A stretch of DNA of 64,000 nt from Umbilicaria muhlenbergii (taxonomy: Eukaryota > Ascomycota > Lecanoromycetes > Umbilicariales > Umbilicariaceae), in assembly GCA_000611775.1 (NCBI GenBank), contig KK106981.1, forward strand, positions 2,287,435 through 2,351,434, read 5' to 3'. The notes beneath the pieces are model-generated. The model searched no databases. It was given only the letters and a program-made list of their open reading frames with translations, and was not told the origin of the DNA. This document shows positions 48,307-62,059 of this stretch, in pieces. Position 1 is the first letter of the stretch, and each line of letters opens with the position of its first letter. Both the position numbers and the translations under genes were made by a program.

Positions 48307-51300
48307 CTTTGAGCACTCACTTACAAGGTATCAGTCACGCAATGAACTGACTCATCAGTCTCAAGATGTTCAAATCCTCTGATAAAGAAGAATCAGTCAC
48401 TGAACATTTCTTCAACAAAGTAATTCAAGTTAAGATCTCATTGTCAGATAAGTTTCTTAATGAGAAAAGATTATTAAATTTGTTCTTCACTCAGCTTGAC
48501 ATGTACCTGTGGTTCAACAAGTCTTTATTCATGTCAGAATCAGAGAAAGTGTTGTTCACTTTCTCATTCTTAAGATCAGATGCTTTGAACTGATTTAAAC
48601 TTATTCTCTGAGATTACCTTGACAACAAGAGTGAAGATCAGGATGACTCAATTAATGAGATTTTTCATGTGTTGAAGAAATTCAAGAAGCAGATAAGAAT
48701 AATATTTAAAATAATTAATGAAGAGAGAACAGTGAAGTGAGAAATCTGCAACATTCAATAAAAAAAAGCAGCTGCTATGTATGCAGTAAACTTTCAAAGA
48801 CTCACCTCACATACAAATTGAGATGATATTGCTTTGACAGCGCAATATTATAAGAGACTGAAGGATGTGATGAAAGATGAAATCTTTAAAATTGAACACT
48901 CTGCCACGCTCTCAGAAATAATTGAATGATCAATCATCATCAACAACTGAGCTTATGAATGAAGCTTAAAAAAGAGTCATAAGATTCTTATACCTTGAAG
49001 AGCTGAGAAGAATCATGAGTGTCAGTACAATAATCAATCTTATTATGAACCTCAACTCATGAAAATTGATGCTGTTACTTGAGTGAATCAATTTCAGTGA
49101 GGGAAAGGACCTGAGAAGAACTCAGAAAAAAAAGAGAAGTCTCATGAAAATAATTATTACAATTATAAAAAATTAAAACACTTCACCTGAGACTGTTGAA
49201 ACTCTGAAAAGATTGTTCAATCAAAAAAGACATATGCTGTCACGCAAAAAGTAAAGGGTAAAGATAATCATAACATTATGTTTTAAACAGCATGTTATGA
49301 TGATGACTGTTGCACACATCAAAGTGATAAAGATGACTCTGAGTGATTTTCATGTCAATTTAAGAGGATAAGAGAATATGTCATCACCTCTCACTTAAAT
49401 CAAGCTACAGACTTGAAGAAATAACAAGTTTAATAAGATCAGTTCAGTCAAGAAGACAATTATGTTGACAGTGATGAAATAATGCCCTCATTTAATGAGA
49501 AGGAAGACTTCATGAAAGTAATAAACTTTAAAGATTCAGAAGAGTTCATGAAAAAAAATAATGATATCTGAGCATTCACCTGTGAAGAACAGTGGTTGAA
49601 AACTTATGAAGAAGTATTTAAAGTGATGAAAAGATCTCCTGAGAATTATGAAAATCATGTAAATCAGTTGCAGGAACAAATCCTGTGAATAATTAAAAAT
49701 GCATTCACTCAGAAAGATGAAATCAAGGATATAAATTATCAAGATATACTTAAAGAAACATCACTGAAAGACTCAAAGTTCATCATGAAAGGAGGGTATG
49801 TTATCCTTGATAAAGCACACATCTCAAGAAAACTACACATAAAAGTTTAAAAACTTTGAAGTGAATACTTAAAGTTAAACCTGATATGATACCTGAACAA
49901 GAAAGTTGACTCAAAAGACTTTAAGTATGTGAAAGAGAATCTGAGATTCCTCTCATTTAATTTAAAAAATTAAAAAGCTCTTCAAGTCAGAGGCTCCTGA
50001 AGACGCCTGAACTAAAGCTTCAAAAGAGGTGATTGCTAAAGAAATCACTGTCACAGAAGACATGAGCAATTTCTGTGTTTAAATCAAAGTAAAAGATCAC
50101 TCAGTCAGACTGTTAATCAACAATGACTGTACAGGGAATTTCTTGAATTCATGATTCACAAAATTGAATGAGATAAAAATTCAGAAAAAGTGAAATCCCT
50201 ATTCACTTCAAGGGTTTAATAAAACCCTTATGAAACACAACAACAGTCATGTGAATAAAGAAACTGTTTCAACACCTATATGAATAAGTCAACACTGAGA
50301 GAAAATCAGTTTTAACATTATGAAGCAGTCAGGAAGTGACATAGTTCTAAGCATATCTTAACTTCAAGCAGTCAATCTCATGATTGATTGAGCTGAAAAT
50401 GAGATATACTTCATTAAAGGCAGTATCTTTATGAAGTTATATTCAGTTCTACATTCACCTGAAGGAGTGAAAGTCTTCACTATGATAATAAAAGAGACAC
50501 ATGAGGAGTTAAAAAATCCTGATGCAAAGATACTGTGAACTAAGAGAGTTGATGATGACTGAGACTTTATTATCAAGTTATCTATCCCTAAAGAATACAA
50601 AGACTTTGAAGAGTTATTTACAGCAGTAAAGAAACAGGATGTCTTACTGAAACATTAAAAATGAGATCATGAAATCAAGATCATGAAAAGGTGCAAGTTA
50701 ATGAAGCAACTCATATACTCATTGTCACCTCAGAAGTTAAATGCATTATGAGAATATTTAAAGGAGAACTTATGAAAAGAATTCATTCAAGAATCTCAGT
50801 CTTTAATAAAATATTTAATATTGTTTGTCCTGAAGTCTAATAAATCATTGAGGTTGTGTGTTGACTACAGAGCACTAAGCAACATAATGATAAAAAACAG
50901 TTACTCACTGCTGCTCATATCAGAACTGCAGGACAGATTTCAGGAAACATAATGATTCATGAAGTTCAACATTTCAGAGGCATTCAACCAGATATGAATA
51001 AAAGAAGGTGATGAATGAAAAACAGTGTTTCAAACATGCTCAGAACTGTATGAGTACTTGATAATGTCATTCAGATTAATCAACACCCCTGCAACTTTTC
51101 AGACTTTTATCAACAACATTTTACAACAATATTTAAATCAGTTCATGATCATTTACCTTGATGACATACTGATGTACTTGAAAATGAAAGAGTAGCATGT
51201 CAAACATGTTCAGAAAGTCCTACAAGTGTTAAAGAACACTGACTTGTAAGTTAAGTCTGAGAAGAGTCCTTTTCATGTCAAGAAAGTTCAATTCCTCAGA

Positions 51301-52250
51301 TTTATCATCACATTAAAAGGTTTATGAATGAACTTGAAAAAAATTAATTTCATGATTAAATGATCAGTTTTGATGAGCATTAAGGAAGTACAATCCTTTC
51401 TAGACTTTGCAAACTTCTATAAAAAGTTCATCAAGAAATATTCTAAAATCACAGCACCTCTAACAGAGTTGATGAAGAAAGACTGAAAATTTGTTTAATT
51501 CACTGAAGCACAGAAATCCTTTGAAGAGCTGAAGAAGCACTTCACATCACAATTAATTCTCATGAGTTTCAACCCTGAGAAACTTATTACACTTGAGATG
51601 AACACATCAGATGAAGCTATAGAAGCGTGCATTAATTAATTAAATGATAAGAGATGTCTGCAATCAGTAGCTTACTACTCACAGAAGCTTTTAAATGCTG
51701 AATAAAATTATAAAATACATGACAAGAAGCTGTTAACTATTGTTGATGCATTCAAGCAATGACATGTATATCTCAAAGGATCAAAGCATGAAGTTTAAGT
51801 GTATTCAGATCATAAGAATCTGTTATACTTCATGACAATGAAGGTCTTGAACTGAAGACAAGTTCATTAATTAAAAGAATTATCACAGTACAATTTCAAG
51901 ATTCATTACTGAAAAGGATCAGAGAACATCAAAGTGAATGCTTTTAACAGATGAGCTGATTACCTGCAGGAAAAGTTAATCATAAATTAAGTCATTCTTC
52001 AAAAGAATGAGCAAGAGAGCATAACATACAATAAAGAAGTCAACTTTATGATAAAAGTTGAGAATAACATTTTTGAAAGTCAAGTTCAAAAAGTGTTGAA
52101 GAATGACAAGTTAGCACAACAAGTTCTTCAAAATATCAATGATCATGAAAGCTTTGAAAAGCAAAAAAGTCTCTTACTTTTTCAAGGCTTAATCTATGTG
52201 CCAGTCAGCCTATGAGGGACGCTGATAGAAGAATGTCATTTCAGCAAAGT

Positions 52251-52996
52251 TACAGTGACTGTTGAGATGAGATGAGATCAGATTTTTAGTCCCTGTCTCA
52301 TCCCAGTCTCATCTCATCTCAGTGATGAATTTTCAGTTCAGTCCTGGTCCCGTTGACTGAACGGGACGGGAATAGTCCCGTTGTCCCAGCACTATTGATA
52401 TGTCATGATGACAATAACCTAAGCTTAACCTAAAGAGGCTTGATACAGTATCACATTAAGTTAGATGTCATCTAAGGAGTCATCAGTTTACATTTCATCA
52501 TAGATCATTACATTGAATCATTAGAATTATTAATTTGAATCTCAACATCATGTAACAATCAGTTCACTGACTCTCAGTCACATTTTGAAAGCCGTTTTTT
52601 GAGGCTGTTCTTTGAGGCCGTTGTTGAAGCCGTTTTGGAAGCTGTTCTTTGAGGCCGTCGTTGAGGCTGTTTTGGAAGCTGTTTTTTGAGGCCGTCGTTG
52701 AAGCCGTTTTGGAAGCTGTTTTTCAAGGCCGTCGTTGAAGCCGTTTTGAAAGCTGTTTTTTGAGGCCGTCATTGAAGCTGTTTTGAAAGCCGTTTTTCCC
52801 TTTTCCGTGTCTCAAAACCACTGACAGTCATATAAGAAGTCATGTGACTGGGATCCTGCTGAGATCACAGGACAGGATGAGACAGGACTCCTGTCTTAGT
52901 CCTGAGGAACAGGACTACTGCTTGATCTCATATCTCATCCCGTCTCATCCCGTCCCTTCGTCCCGGACCGGGACTCCCGTCCCGGCGGTCACCCTA
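52251..52996. mobile_element. Young hAT-like MITE inside element F
   Basis: 746 bp with short inverted ends (TACAGTGACTG at the left; the right end in reverse complement reads TAGGGTGACCG) and a perfect 8-bp duplication AGCAAAGT (52243-52250, 52997-53004). The empty site is seen in element G near 60770. An 8-bp duplication and these ends fit the hAT superfamily. It is rich in CpG, CCGG and GGGAC, unlike the element it sits in, so it was inserted after most of the mutation. GGGAC/GTCCC-rich inverted segments lie near both ends (52296-52395, 52850-52990). No transposase; it needs an autonomous relative elsewhere. Confidence 0.85.
52584..52796. repeat. 37-bp minisatellite inside the hAT-like MITE
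   Basis: Between five and six units of 37 bp, built on GAGGCCGTCGTTGAAGCCG followed by TTTTGGAAGCTG and a T-run. Units differ by a few bases and keep their CpG sites. The open frame on the minus strand (52578-52772) is a by-product of the repeat. Confidence 0.85.
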
Positions 52997-54319
52997 AGCA
53001 AAGTAAATGAACATCAAGGAGTCAAAAAGACAGTGAAATGACTCACATGAATATACTACTTCTTATAGTTGAGGAAGAAAGTTGAAGAAATTATTCAGAA
53101 ATGCAATACCTGCTGAAAGAATAAAGCAGAACATCATAAGTCATATGAATTATTAAAGTCATCATCAACATCATCACAATCATGATTGAGCATCACACTA
53201 AATTTCATGATAAAACTGCCAAAATCAAAAGAACCCCTGATGAAAGTATTGTATGATGCAATACTGATTATAACAGACTGACTCATGAAGTATGAATATT
53301 TCTTGTCATATAAGAAGTCATCATCAGCAGAAAAATTAACATACACATTCTTAAGAGTTATAATCATCAATCATGAGTTATCAGAAGAAATAATTTCAGA
53401 CAGAGATAAACTCTTCATCTTTAAGTTCTGAAAATCATTAGTGAATTAGTTGAGAATTCATCACAAGCTGTTCACTGCATATTATCCTCAAATGAACAGA
53501 CAGACTGAACACTTAAATCAGATGTTGAAACAGTACTTATGCTGTTATGTCAATCATCAACAAATCAATTGAGTAGAACTCTTATCAATAACTCAGTTAA
53601 TTTACAATACTGCATCAACAGAGTTGACAGAAGTGTCATCATTTTATGTTAATTACAGGTTCAACTCATCAATGAATGAAGTGAGAAGACTAATAACAAT
53701 AACACAAAAAGCAAAAATACAAGTGAATCACTTAAAGAACCTTCATCAGGAACTTCAATGAAACATAAAATTTACCTCAGAAAGATCAGCAGTATATCAT
53801 AATAAGAAAAGAAATAAAAGATCTACTCTTGAAGAGAGAGATAAAGTATACCTCCTGCATCACAACATCAAGATGAAGTGATCAAGCAACAAGTTGAATC
53901 ACAAGAAGTTGAGATCATTTCACATTTTAAAGAAGAAAGAAAGTGTCAACTATGAATTTAAACTTTCATCAGTCATGTGAATACACTCAGTATTTCATGT
54001 ATCTCTACTTGAATCAGCAGATCTGAAAACATCATTATAAGATAATTCACCTGAGATCAACCCTGAGAGTCAAGATGCTGAATTTGAAGTAAAGAAGATT
54101 CTAAATCAACAAGAAATAAATAATGAGTCTCATTATCTAATTAAATGAAAAGGTTATGATATGACAGGAAACACATGAGAATCAGAGGAGAACCTTACTC
54201 ATTATTCAGTAAAATTACATCAATTTCATCAGAGGAACCTGCTGCCAGTCAGTCATTAAAAATAATGAAGAATTCAAAGAAGTTAAAAAGAGAATTAATA
54301 ATTTAACTCTGAGTCAGTT

Positions 54320-54660
54320 CCTTCTGCTTCAGTTCTTCAATGTTTTAAAGCTCAGTATGAATCAGATTCATCTGTCACTTCTTAAGAAGAGTAATTTGTT
54401 TGTGAAGCCTCTCTTTCTTCATCTTCAACTCTCACTTTTTAGCAGAAATGTCTGTCTTTTCTTTTCATAAATGAAGGAGTTTCTCTCTGACATGATTCAG
54501 CTCAGCTGAAGAAATTACAAGGTCACAAGCAACACCTGACTGAACATAAAAACTGCAACAGTCAGATTTTAAAGACATGAAACACTCACAATCACTGAAG
54601 ACACAGTGATGACAAGGTTGCATGACAAGATTTCTGAAGTTGATGATATGATCAGTCAAG
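54320..54660 (-). pseudogene. Antisense accessory reading frame of element F
   Basis: On the minus strand, opposite to pol. The open stretch 54659-54465 carries HHCVFSDCECF, SDCCSFYVQSGVACDLV and ISSAELNHVREKL; beyond it a charged helical stretch (KMKKERLHKQITLLKK) follows. It matches 14400-14800 of element E motif by motif and has the helical half in common with G. The order of a Cys-rich head then a coiled coil suggests a small binding protein. Its role is unknown. Fossil, broken. Confidence 0.65.
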
Positions 54661-54759
54661 TGAAAGTGATGAATTAAGGATTAAGCAATCTTTCTGTCAC
54701 TGAAGTAAGACATGAGAGGCTTTGATTTTCAAGGATGAAAACCTTGTGAGAGGAGCTAG

Positions 54760-55155
54760 TGTTATGACTTAATCAGAACAGTACTTAAAAGTATGCACTT
54801 GCAGTGAACAGCTGATACTGATCAAAGTGATTGAGGTGAGTGAGAGCTCAAACATCTTGATCACCTTGATCAGGGTGATTGAGCTGTTCAGAGTGATTAA
54901 GGATTTAATCATCATGATCACCTTGATCATATGAGTCTTTTAGAGTTTATATAATCACAGGTAGATTCATAGTTAGAAGTTAATGCTCAACTCATGTATC
55001 AAATGCAATCTCTTAAGTTTATGATTACTAGTTCCCTCACTTGGTCTTAATCTTAAGATCATATAATTCATTGAATCTTGTTTAGTTCATTGAATCATAC
55101 CTGTAGTTCATTGAATGACAGTATTACTTCAGTCATTATGACATCACCTGTTACA
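54760..55155 (+). repeat. Right (3') LTR of element F
   Basis: 396 bp, same length as the left LTR; preceded by a purine-rich GTGAGAGGAG tract. Confidence 0.85.
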
Positions 55156-55541
55156 TTGTCACACGTGACTTATTAAAATTGTAATCAGAAGAGACATTAT
55201 TCCTTTAATTATTCACAACTTATGAAGAACTTAAATTTAAATAAAACCTCAATTGCAGCTGTTTCAACATCAAAAAATGAAAACACTTCAGTGAAGACTT
55301 CATGCTGCTGAAGTGTTGAACAAAAGTAACCTCAGAGCTCAGTTTAATTGTTGATGAACAAGTTCTTCACAATGATGATGTCATACTCATGCAAGCCTTA
55401 TTGAACACAGGAGCTGAAGTCAATGTGATTTCACAACACTTCATTATTGAACATCAATTGACTCATATGAAGAGCTTATTGCCTTAACTTTAATTCTTGA
55501 ATGATCAGAAGGCTTACTGCTTCAGTGTTTATCATGTATAT

Positions 55542-55955
55542 TGTTATGACTCCCGCACTATAGTATTAACAAAGTATGCAGTGTGAGTGTATACATGATA
55601 CTGCTCACCTTGCTCATCTGTTGAGCATGCTGAGCATGAAGTGTTACATCATGTTGCTCACCTTGCTCATCATGATGAGCATGATGAGCATGCTGAGCAC
55701 ATGAGTCTCTTATAATTTATATAATCACAGGTAGATTCATAGTTAAGAGTTGATGCTTAACTCATGTATTAAATGCAGTCTTTTAAAATTATGACTACTA
55801 GTTCCCTCACTTGATCTTAACCTTAGGATTGTTGTATAATCATGTAGTTCATTGAACTTGATCTAGTTCATTGAACTTGATCTAGTTCATTGAACTGTAC
55901 CTGTAGTTCATTGAATGATAATATTACTTCAGTCATTATGACATCACCTGTTACA
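55542..55955 (+). repeat. Left (5') LTR of element G
   Basis: 414 bp. Its first half is a cluster of GCTCACCTTGCTCA and its inverted form TGAGCATGCTGAGCA; a TATATAATC box follows near 55719-55727. It carries a 19-bp tandem duplication (TAGTTCATTGAACTTGATC) near 55864-55902 that the right LTR lacks. Confidence 0.85.
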
Positions 55956-58900
55956 CTTTGAGCATCAACTTACAGGGTATCAGTCATGCAATGAATTAAC
56001 TCATCAGTCTCATGATGTCTGCTTTCATTGAGAGAGGCTGATCAGTTGCAGGATAACCCTTTAACAAAGTAATCTGAGTTAAGATCCTGTTGCTGAATAA
56101 GTTTCTTGATGAGAGAAGAATGTTAAACCTGTTTTTCACTCAGCTTGACACTTACTTATGATTCAACAACTCTCTGTTCATATCAGAAGTGAAGAAAGTG
56201 TTGTTCATATTCTCATACTTAAAGTCAGATGCTTTGAACTGATTTAAACTTATCCTCAGAGACTATCTCAACAATGAGAAGAAAGATCATGATGATTCAA
56301 CTAATGAGATATTTCATGACTTGAAGGAATTCAAGAAGTAGATAAGAATAATGTTCAGCACAATTAATGAAGAGAGAACAGTGAAGTGAGAGATTTATAA
56401 TATTCAGCAGAAAGAAGCAACTGCTATATATGTTGTAAACTTTCAAAGACTCACCTTGCATACAAATTAAGATGATATTGCTTTGACAGCGCAATATTAT
56501 AAGAGATTGAAGAACATGGTAAAAGATGAGATCTCAAGAGTGAAACACTCTGTCATGCTCTCAGAAATAATCAAATGATTGATCATCATTGACAACTGAG
56601 CTTATGAATGAAGCTTAAAGAAGAGTCATAAGATTCTCATATCTTGAAGGACTGAAAAGAATCATGAATGATAATACAATAACAAACTTTACTACAGACC
56701 TCAACTCATGAAAATTGATATAATATTCTGAAAAAACCATTTTCAACAAAAGAACAGCTCAGGCAAGAAAGAGAAAACTCACAGAAACAACTGTTATAAC
56801 TGTGAAAAACTGAGGCACTTTGCCTGTGACTGTCAAGTCTCAGGAAAGACTGTTCAACTCAGAAAAACATACATCATCATGCAAGAAGTGAAGAGCAGGA
56901 AAGAACATAACATTATATCTTAAACAACATATTATGATGATACTTGTCAGATACATCAAAGTGATAAAAATGACTCTGAATGATTCCTGCATCAACAGAA
57001 AGAAATAAAAGATTATGTCATGACTTCTCAAGCAAGCCTGATTACAGTTTTAAAGAAACAGCAAAGCTGACATGATCAATTCAGTCAAGAGGGAAATTAT
57101 GTTGACAGTGATGACATCATGCTTTCATTCAGTGATGAAGAAGACTTCATGAAAGTAACAGACTTCAAAGATTCAGAAGAGTTCATGAAAAAGAATGATG
57201 ACATCTGAGCATTCATTCATGAAGAACAGTGATTGAAAACTTATGAAGAAGTGTTCAATCTTATGAAGAAGTCTCTTGAGAATGATGAAGAACATGTGAG
57301 CCTGTTGCAAGAATACATCCTGTGAATAATTAAGAACACATTCACTCAGAAGAGACAAGTTAAAGACATAAATTATCAAGATATAATCAAGAAAACTTCA
57401 TCAAAAGGTTTCAAGTTCATCACTGAAGAAGGATATGTTACTCTTAATGAAGCTCACATCTCAAGGAAGTTGAGGATGAAAGTGTGAAAGCTCTGAAGTG
57501 AATACTTGAAACTGAATTCAATATGACATTCAGACAAGAAAGTCAAATCTGAAGACTTTAAGTATGTAAAGGAGAACTTAAAGTTTCTTTCTTTTAATTC
57601 AAAAAATTAAAAGGCCCTTCAGGTCAGAGGTTCTCAGAGATGCTTATTTTAAAGTCTTTAGAAGACATGATTGCTAAAGAAATCACTGTCACAGCAGATG
57701 TGAATAACTTTCATGTTTAAGTTAAAGTGAAAAGTCACTCAGCCTGACTGTTAATAAACAGTGACTGTACAGGAAACTTTATAAACTCATGATTCATCAT
57801 GAAAAAAGAAATTAAAGTTCAGAAGAAGCAAAATCCTTACTTGCTTTAAAAGTTTAATGAAACCCTTATGAAACACAACAATGAACTCATGAATGAAGAA
57901 ATGATCTCAATATCTGTTCAGTTGAGTTGACACTGAGAAAAGATCAGTTTCAACATCATGAAGCAGTCAGGAAGTGATATAGTTTTAAACATATTTTAAC
58001 TCTGAAAAATCAATTCAATGATTGATTAAGCTGAGAATGAGATATACTTCATGAAGAGTAATATTCTCATGAAGTTATATTCAGTCCTGAAATCACCTGA
58101 AGGAGTGAAAGTCTTCATTATGACAACAGAAGAGATGCACAAGGAGTTAAAAATTCTGATGCAAAGATACTGTGAATTAAATGAGTTGATGATGATTGAG
58201 ACCTTATTATTAAGTTATCTATCCCTAAAGAATACAAAGACTTTGAAGAATTATTTACAGCAGTAAAGAAACAGGACATCTTGCTGAAACATTAAAAATG
58301 AGATCATGAAATCAAGATCATGAAAGGTTGTAAATTAATGAAACAACTTATCTACTCATTGTCACCTCAGAAGTTAAATGCATTGTGAGAATATTTAAAA
58401 AAGAACTTATGAAAAGAATTCATTTAAAAATCTCAGTCTTCAGCAGGATATTTAATATTGTTTGTCTTAAAATCTGATGAATCATTGAGGTTGTGTGTTG
58501 ACTATAGAGCACTGAACAACATAATAATAAAAAACAGTTACTCACTGCTGCTTGTGTCAAAACTGCAGGACAGATTTCAGAAAGTATAATGATTCATGAA
58601 GTTCAACATTTCAGAAGCATTCAACCAGATATGAATAAAAGAAGGTGATGAATGAAAGACAGTGTTTTGAATGCACTCAGAGTTATATGAGTCCTTGATA
58701 ATGCTGTTTGAATTAACCAATGCCTCCGTGACTTTTCAGGCTTTCATCAACAACATTTTATGATAATATTTAAATCAGTTTGTGATCATCTACCTTGATG
58801 ACATACTGATGTACTCAAAAATAAAAGAGCAGCACATCAAACATGCTCAGAAGATTTTATAAACATTGAAGAACACTGATCTGTGAGTTAAGTCTGAGAA

Positions 58901-59566
58901 AAGTTTTTTTCATGTCAAAGAAGTTCAGTTCCTTGAATTCATTGTCATACTGAAAGGCTTATGAATGAACTCAAAAAAAATTAATTTTATGATTGAATGA
59001 TCAGTTCTGATAAATGTTAAGGAAGTACAATTCTTCTTAAACTTTGCAAACTTCTATAAGAAGTTTATCAAGAAATATTTTAAAATCACAGCACCTTTAA
59101 CAGAATTGATGAAGAAAGACTGAAAGTTCATTTAATTTACTGAAGCACAGAGATTCTTTGAAGAGCTGAAGAAGCACTTCACATCACAATTAATTCTCAT
59201 GAGTTTCAACCCTGAGAAACTTATTACACTTGAGACAGACACATCAAACAGAGTTATAAAAGCATGCATTAATCAATCAGATGATAAAAGATGTCTGTGA
59301 TCAATAATTTACTACTCATGAAAGCTTTTAGGTGCTGAACAGAGTTATAAGATATATGACAAGAAGCTGTTAACTATTGTTGATGCATTCAAGCAATGAT
59401 GTGTATATCTTGAAGGATCAAAGCATGAGGTTTAAATGTATTCAAATCATAAGAATCTGTTATACTTTATGATGATGAAGGTCTTAAATCAAAGACAGGT
59501 TCATTAATCAGAAGAATTGTCACAATATAACTTTAAAATTCATTATCAAAAGGGATCAGAGAACAT

Positions 59567-60451
59567 CAGCAATTTAGCAAGTTAACTCTGAGTTAGTTTT
59601 TAGCACTTTGAGCGCTCTGAGCTTCTGATCTCATGTCTCAGCTAACAGCCGCTCTTAGCACCCTTTGAGCGCTTTGAGCTCAACCTTAAATCTTGAGCGG
59701 AACATCAAAATTTTGTGATAAAAAAACAGTTATTAAAACAATTGTTTAAACAAGTACACACACAGTGTTATAATAACAGTAAAACTTATAATAAGTAAAC
59801 TTTTGCTAAAATTCACTTTTCTGCAATAAAAAATCATGATTTGTTGAGTCTGAAAGCACTGTATAAGTGTTGAGTTCTGAATATTTAAAGAACTTCAAGA
59901 TTCTCATCACTTAAAAATTTACACACTTTAATAACTTTTGCAACTCAACAGATATGAAGAAACTTTCAATGCATAAATTATAAAAAACAGTATTATCTAT
60001 TAATGTTAAATTAAAAGTTTCTTCATAACTGCTATTGTTGTTAAGTTATATTTAATTCAAGTTAAGTTATATTTAATTCAAGTTTTCAACAGCGAAAAAT
60101 CTTTCAAAAAAAGTCACATACTTTGAATAACTATTGCGCTTTTATACTTATAATATAACTTTCAGTCTATAAGTTGTAGAGAAGAAGCTATTAAACAGTT
60201 CTATAACTTAAAGTTTTTTTATAACTGTTGTTGTTAAAAAGTTACATTGATTTCAAACTTTCAGTGACGAAAATCACAACATTAATAAACAGACTTTTAA
60301 TAACTTTTTGAATAACTCAACAACAACAACACATAAAAAGAAACTTTGTATAAAAAATTTGTATGAGCTCATTTACTGCTCAGAGAGTGCTCTGAGCGCA
60401 TAAAGTACTATTAACTAAAACCTTATTTTTGAGCGGGCTGCCAAGTTGCAG
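59567..60451. mobile_element. MITE S copy 3, inserted in element G
   Basis: 885 bp, same ends as copies 1 and 2, with the right part of the interior shortened. The uninterrupted site is seen in element F near 51913. The flanking 8-mers are GAGAACAT and ATGAACAT, an imperfect 8-bp duplication that would fit a hAT-type element. This is the only copy of the three with a simple insertion context. Confidence 0.8.
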
Positions 60452-62059
60452 ATGAACATTAAAGTGAATGCTTTCAGCAGATGAGCTGATTATCTGTAAA
60501 AGAAATCAATCATGAATCAAGTCATCCTCTGAGAGAATGAGCAAGGTAGGATAATCTATAATCAAGAAGTCAACTTTACAATAAAAGTTGAAGACAACAT
60601 TTTCAAGAAACAAGTCTGAAAAGTGTTGAAGAATGACAAACTAGCACAACAGGTTCTTCAGAATATCAATGATCATGAAGACTTTAAAAAGTGAGAAGGC
60701 CTTTTACTCTTTCAAGGTTTAATCTATATCTCAGTCAGCTTGAGAGAAGCACTGATAGAAGAAAGTCATTTCAGCAGAATGAATGATCATCAGGAAATCA
60801 ATAAAACAGTAAAATGACTCATGAGAATGTACTATTTCTCATGCATGAAGAAAAAGATAAAAGAGATTGTTCAGAAATGTGACACATGCTGAAAAAATAA
60901 AGCTGAGTGACATAAATCATATGAGTTGTTGAAGTCACCACCAACATCATCATGATCATGATCAAGCATTGTATTGAACTTCATAGTGAAGCTATCACAG
61001 TCAAAGGAATCACTGATAAAAGTGTTATACAACATGATACTCATAATAACAGATCAACTTATGAAGTACAGATACTTTATATCTTATAAGAAGTCATCAT
61101 CAGCAGAAGAATTAACATACACATTTTTAAGAATCATAGCAGTCAATCATGAGCTGCTGAAAAAAATAATCTCAGACAAAGATAAACTCTTCACTTTCAA
61201 GTTTTGAAAATCATTAGTGAATCAACTAGGGATTCATCATAAGCTGTTCACAGCATATCATCCTCAGATGAATGAACAGACTGAATGATTAAATTAAACA
61301 TTAAAACAGTACTTGCACTGCTATGTTAATTATCAATAAATCAATTGAGTAGAACTCTTACTAATAGCTTAATTAACTTATAACACAATGACAATGAAAT
61401 TCATAAAGGTGTCATCATTTTACATCAACTACAAATTCAACTCATCTATGAATGAAGTGAGAGGGCTGAAAGTCATAACATAGAAAGTGAAAATATGAGT
61501 GAATCATCTGAAGAACCTTCATAAGGAACTATAACAGAATATAAAATTTATCTCAGAAAAGTCAACAGTATATTATAATAAGAAAAGAGATAAAGAACTT
61601 ACTCTTGAAGAGAGAAGTAAAATATACCTTTTATGATGCAACATCAAGACAACATGATCAAGCAATAAATTAAATCACAAGAAGTTAAGACCTTTTCAGA
61701 TTGTGAAGAAAAAAGAAAGTGTCAACTATGAACTTGAACTTTCATCATTCATGTGAATACACTCAGTTATTCATATATCTCTACTCAAATCAGCAGATCT
61801 GAAAACATCATTATAAATGAATTCATCAGAAATTAACCTGAAGAGTTAAGATGCTGAGTTTAAGATAAAGGAAATCCTAAATCAACAGGAAGTTGATGAT
61901 GAGCTTTATTACTTAATCAAGTGAAAAGAGTATGACACAGCAGGAAACACATGAGAATCAGAAGAAAATCTTACTCATTATGCAGCAAAATTACATCAGT
62001 TCTGATAATGAAACCTGAACCTCAGAGGTCATTCAACACTGAGAAGTTGAAAAGTTCAG

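Larger units (their letters stand above)
47911..55155 (+). mobile_element. Ty3/gypsy chromovirus F, both LTRs present, interior broken
   Basis: A 7.2-kb element with two 396-bp LTRs (47911-48306, 54760-55155), flanked by ATGTC and TTGTC (4 of 5 bases alike; the reading of H across the gap supports this boundary). Plus-strand parts are, approximately, gag 48364-49000, CCHC knuckle 49157-49200, protease 49990-50480, reverse transcriptase 50790-51400 with IIYLDDILMYL, RNase H 51480-51990, integrase 52020-53800 (interrupted by a MITE) and chromodomain 54075-54245. An antisense frame lies before the right LTR. Same family as E and G. Many breaks. Confidence 0.85.

Noticed and set aside
52578-52772. 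64-codon minus-strand frame rich in TASKNSFQNGF repeats
   Set aside because: It is a translation of the 37-bp minisatellite; the period is not a multiple of three, so the apparent peptide repeat shifts frame from unit to unit.
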